A DNA stretch of 35,427 nucleotides from Thiotrichales bacterium (GTDB lineage Bacteria > Pseudomonadota > Gammaproteobacteria > SZUA-229): NCBI GenBank assembly GCA_020341835.1, contig CP070838.1, positions 2,437,309 through 2,472,735 on the forward strand. The letters run 5' to 3'. The translations under genes and the position numbers were made by a program. Below the pieces are notes generated by a model, which was not told where the DNA came from, ran no database searches, and was given only the letters and a program-made list of their open reading frames with translations. Below, piece by piece: positions 34,400 to 35,427 of this stretch. Position 1 is the stretch's first letter. Every line of letters begins with the position of its first letter.

Positions 34400-35427
34400 T
34401 TATACACTGGCAGCCATCATGACTGCCGAACTCTTCATTGCATTAATAATTTCGCCCAGGGCCTTTAGCAGTTGTTCAACATCAGCAAGGGTATTGTCCT
34501 TGCCGAAACTGACCCTTACTGACCCCAGCGCAAGCGCAGCGGGCACGCCCATGGCCCTGAGCACATGACTCGGCTCGGTTTTACCGCTGGTGCAGGCCGA
34601 GCCGCTGGATACCGCAATGCCCATGCGGTCGAGCTGCATCAACAGGGTCTCCCCGTCAAAGCCCTGAACACCAAACTGAACGGTGTTGGGCAATCGCTCC
34701 GCTTCGCGGGCAAAAACCGTTACTGACGGAAAATGCACCAGCCCCTGTTCGAGCGCGTCGCGCAGCTTGCGGGCATGCAGCGCACGCTCAGTTAATTCGC
34801 GTTTTGCAAGTTCGGCGGCAACGCCGAAGCCTGCGATAGCCGGCACATTCTCAGTGCCCGCTCTCAGTCTGTGTTCCTGCACACCACCATGCAGCTGCGC
34901 CTGCAGCGGCAGACGTTTGTCGACCACCAGCGCACCCGCGCCGAGCGGGCCATAGAGTTTGTGCGACGAGACCGTCATCGCATGTACACCCCAGTCGCTG
35001 AAACTGACATTGATCTTGCCAGCCGCCTGTGATGCATCCGTGTGAAACCAGATGTTATTTGATCTGGCGATCTCCGCCAGCGACTGCACATCCTGAATCA
35101 CACCGGTTTCATTATTCGCGCTCATCACGGACACCAGACCGGTATCCGGCCTGACAGCCTGCTGTAATGCCTGCCCGCTGACGCGACCATCGCTATCGAC
35201 CGCAATATAATCAACGGCACAGGTGTCACCCAGTGCAGCCGCCGGCTCAAGCATGGACATGTGCTCAACCTTGCTAATCGCAATCCTGCTGATATCCGGC
35301 GATGCGGCGACACCCTTCACCAGCAGGTTGTTGGCCTCGGTACCACCGCTGGTAAACACCACCTGATCCGGATGTGCGTCGACCAGATCAGCCACCTGCT
35401 CGCGCGCTCGTTCAACGGCGTCTTTCT
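34400..35427 (-). CDS. Second cysteine desulfurase, NifS/IscS family (5' partial)
   Basis: The 5' end lies beyond the window; coding similarity continues to the last base (KDAVERAREQVADLV...), so the internal ATG near 35395 is not the start. The visible 341 residues form a class V aminotransferase fold with TSGGTEANNLL, PLP lysine in VSSHKLYGPLGAG, and the catalytic cysteine in SGSACTSGKTEPSHVLRAMG. It lacks the IscS C-terminal IscU-docking tail, ending LLKALGEIINAMKSSAVMMAASV. It is 12 bases upstream of iscS in the same direction. It may serve another sulfur acceptor or be a duplicated desulfurase; iscR is not in view and may lie further upstream. Confidence 0.92.
   Translation of the reverse strand, partial: KDAVERAREQVADLVDAHPDQVVFTSGGTEANNLLVKGVAASPDISRIAISKVEHMSMLEPAAALGDTCAVDYIAVDSDGRVSGQALQQAVRPDTGLVSVMSANNETGVIQDVQSLAEIARSNNIWFHTDASQAAGKINVSFSDWGVHAMTVSSHKLYGPLGAGALVVDKRLPLQAQLHGGVQEHRLRAGTENVPAIAGFGVAAELAKRELTERALHARKLRDALEQGLVHFPSVTVFAREAERLPNTVQFGVQGFDGETLLMQLDRMGIAVSSGSACTSGKTEPSHVLRAMGVPAALALGSVRVSFGKDNTLADVEQLLKALGEIINAMKSSAVMMAASV

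Noticed and set aside
34400-35395. Second cysteine desulfurase as a complete 331-residue gene starting at 35395
   Set aside because: Family similarity continues in frame to the window end, and the putative start is internal; the gene is truncated by the window.

Overview
The window looks like a chromosome segment of a gammaproteobacterium with moderately high GC. The gene blocks are those of gammaproteobacterial core genomes: sdhCDAB, prfB-lysS, yoaA-tsaB, rlmN-pilW-rodZ-hisS-yfgM-bamB-der, and an isc operon with hscBA, fdx and iscX. A PEP-CTERM sorting tail on the first protein and several families of intergenic palindromic repeats suggest an environmental lineage rather than an enteric one. 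I cannot name the genus. No tRNA, rRNA, CRISPR array, transposase or phage gene was found.

Layout. Bases 1-3251 (+ strand) hold the end of a von Willebrand A protein with a PEP-CTERM tail, then a secreted TPR protein of the kind found with exosortase systems. Bases 3549-4749 (- strand) hold a Fer4_19/double-CDGSH iron-sulfur protein and a periplasmic DsrE-like protein. Bases 4936-8559 (- strand) are the succinate dehydrogenase operon sdhC-sdhD-sdhA-sdhB with the FAD-assembly factor sdhE fused to its end by overlap; the Fe-S maturation factor ygfZ is transcribed divergently from it. Bases 9985-15393 (- strand) read yoaA, tsaB, prfB and lysS; prfB keeps the classical programmed +1 frameshift. 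Bases 15638-18447 (- strand) are PBP1B (mrcB) and a translationally coupled TPR lipoprotein. Bases 19000-21324 (- strand) hold a Sel1-repeat/charged-helix protein and a porin-like barrel. Bases 21467-28984 (- strand) are der, bamB, yfgM, hisS, rodZ, pilW and rlmN. Bases 29076-35427 (- strand) are iscX, fdx, hscA, hscB, iscA, iscU, iscS and a second, truncated cysteine desulfurase.

How it fits together. The right end makes Fe-S clusters. The left part contains consumers and insertion factors for them (SdhB, YgfZ, the CDGSH protein, RlmN, YoaA). The middle combines envelope building (PBP1B and its probable lipoprotein partner, RodZ, BamB, YfgM, PilW) with translation (LysS, RF2, HisS, TsaB, RlmN, Der).

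The least ordinary content is between genes. A 248-bp element with 22-bp perfect terminal inverted repeats supplies the start codon and Shine-Dalgarno of yoaA. Palindromic repeats also sit inside the sdh and isc operons and in the ygfZ/lysS and mrcB/sel1 gaps. I found no clearly new multi-gene defence or metabolic system; the best candidates for follow-up are the inverted-repeat elements, the mrcB-linked TPR lipoprotein and the VWA/TPR PEP-CTERM pair.
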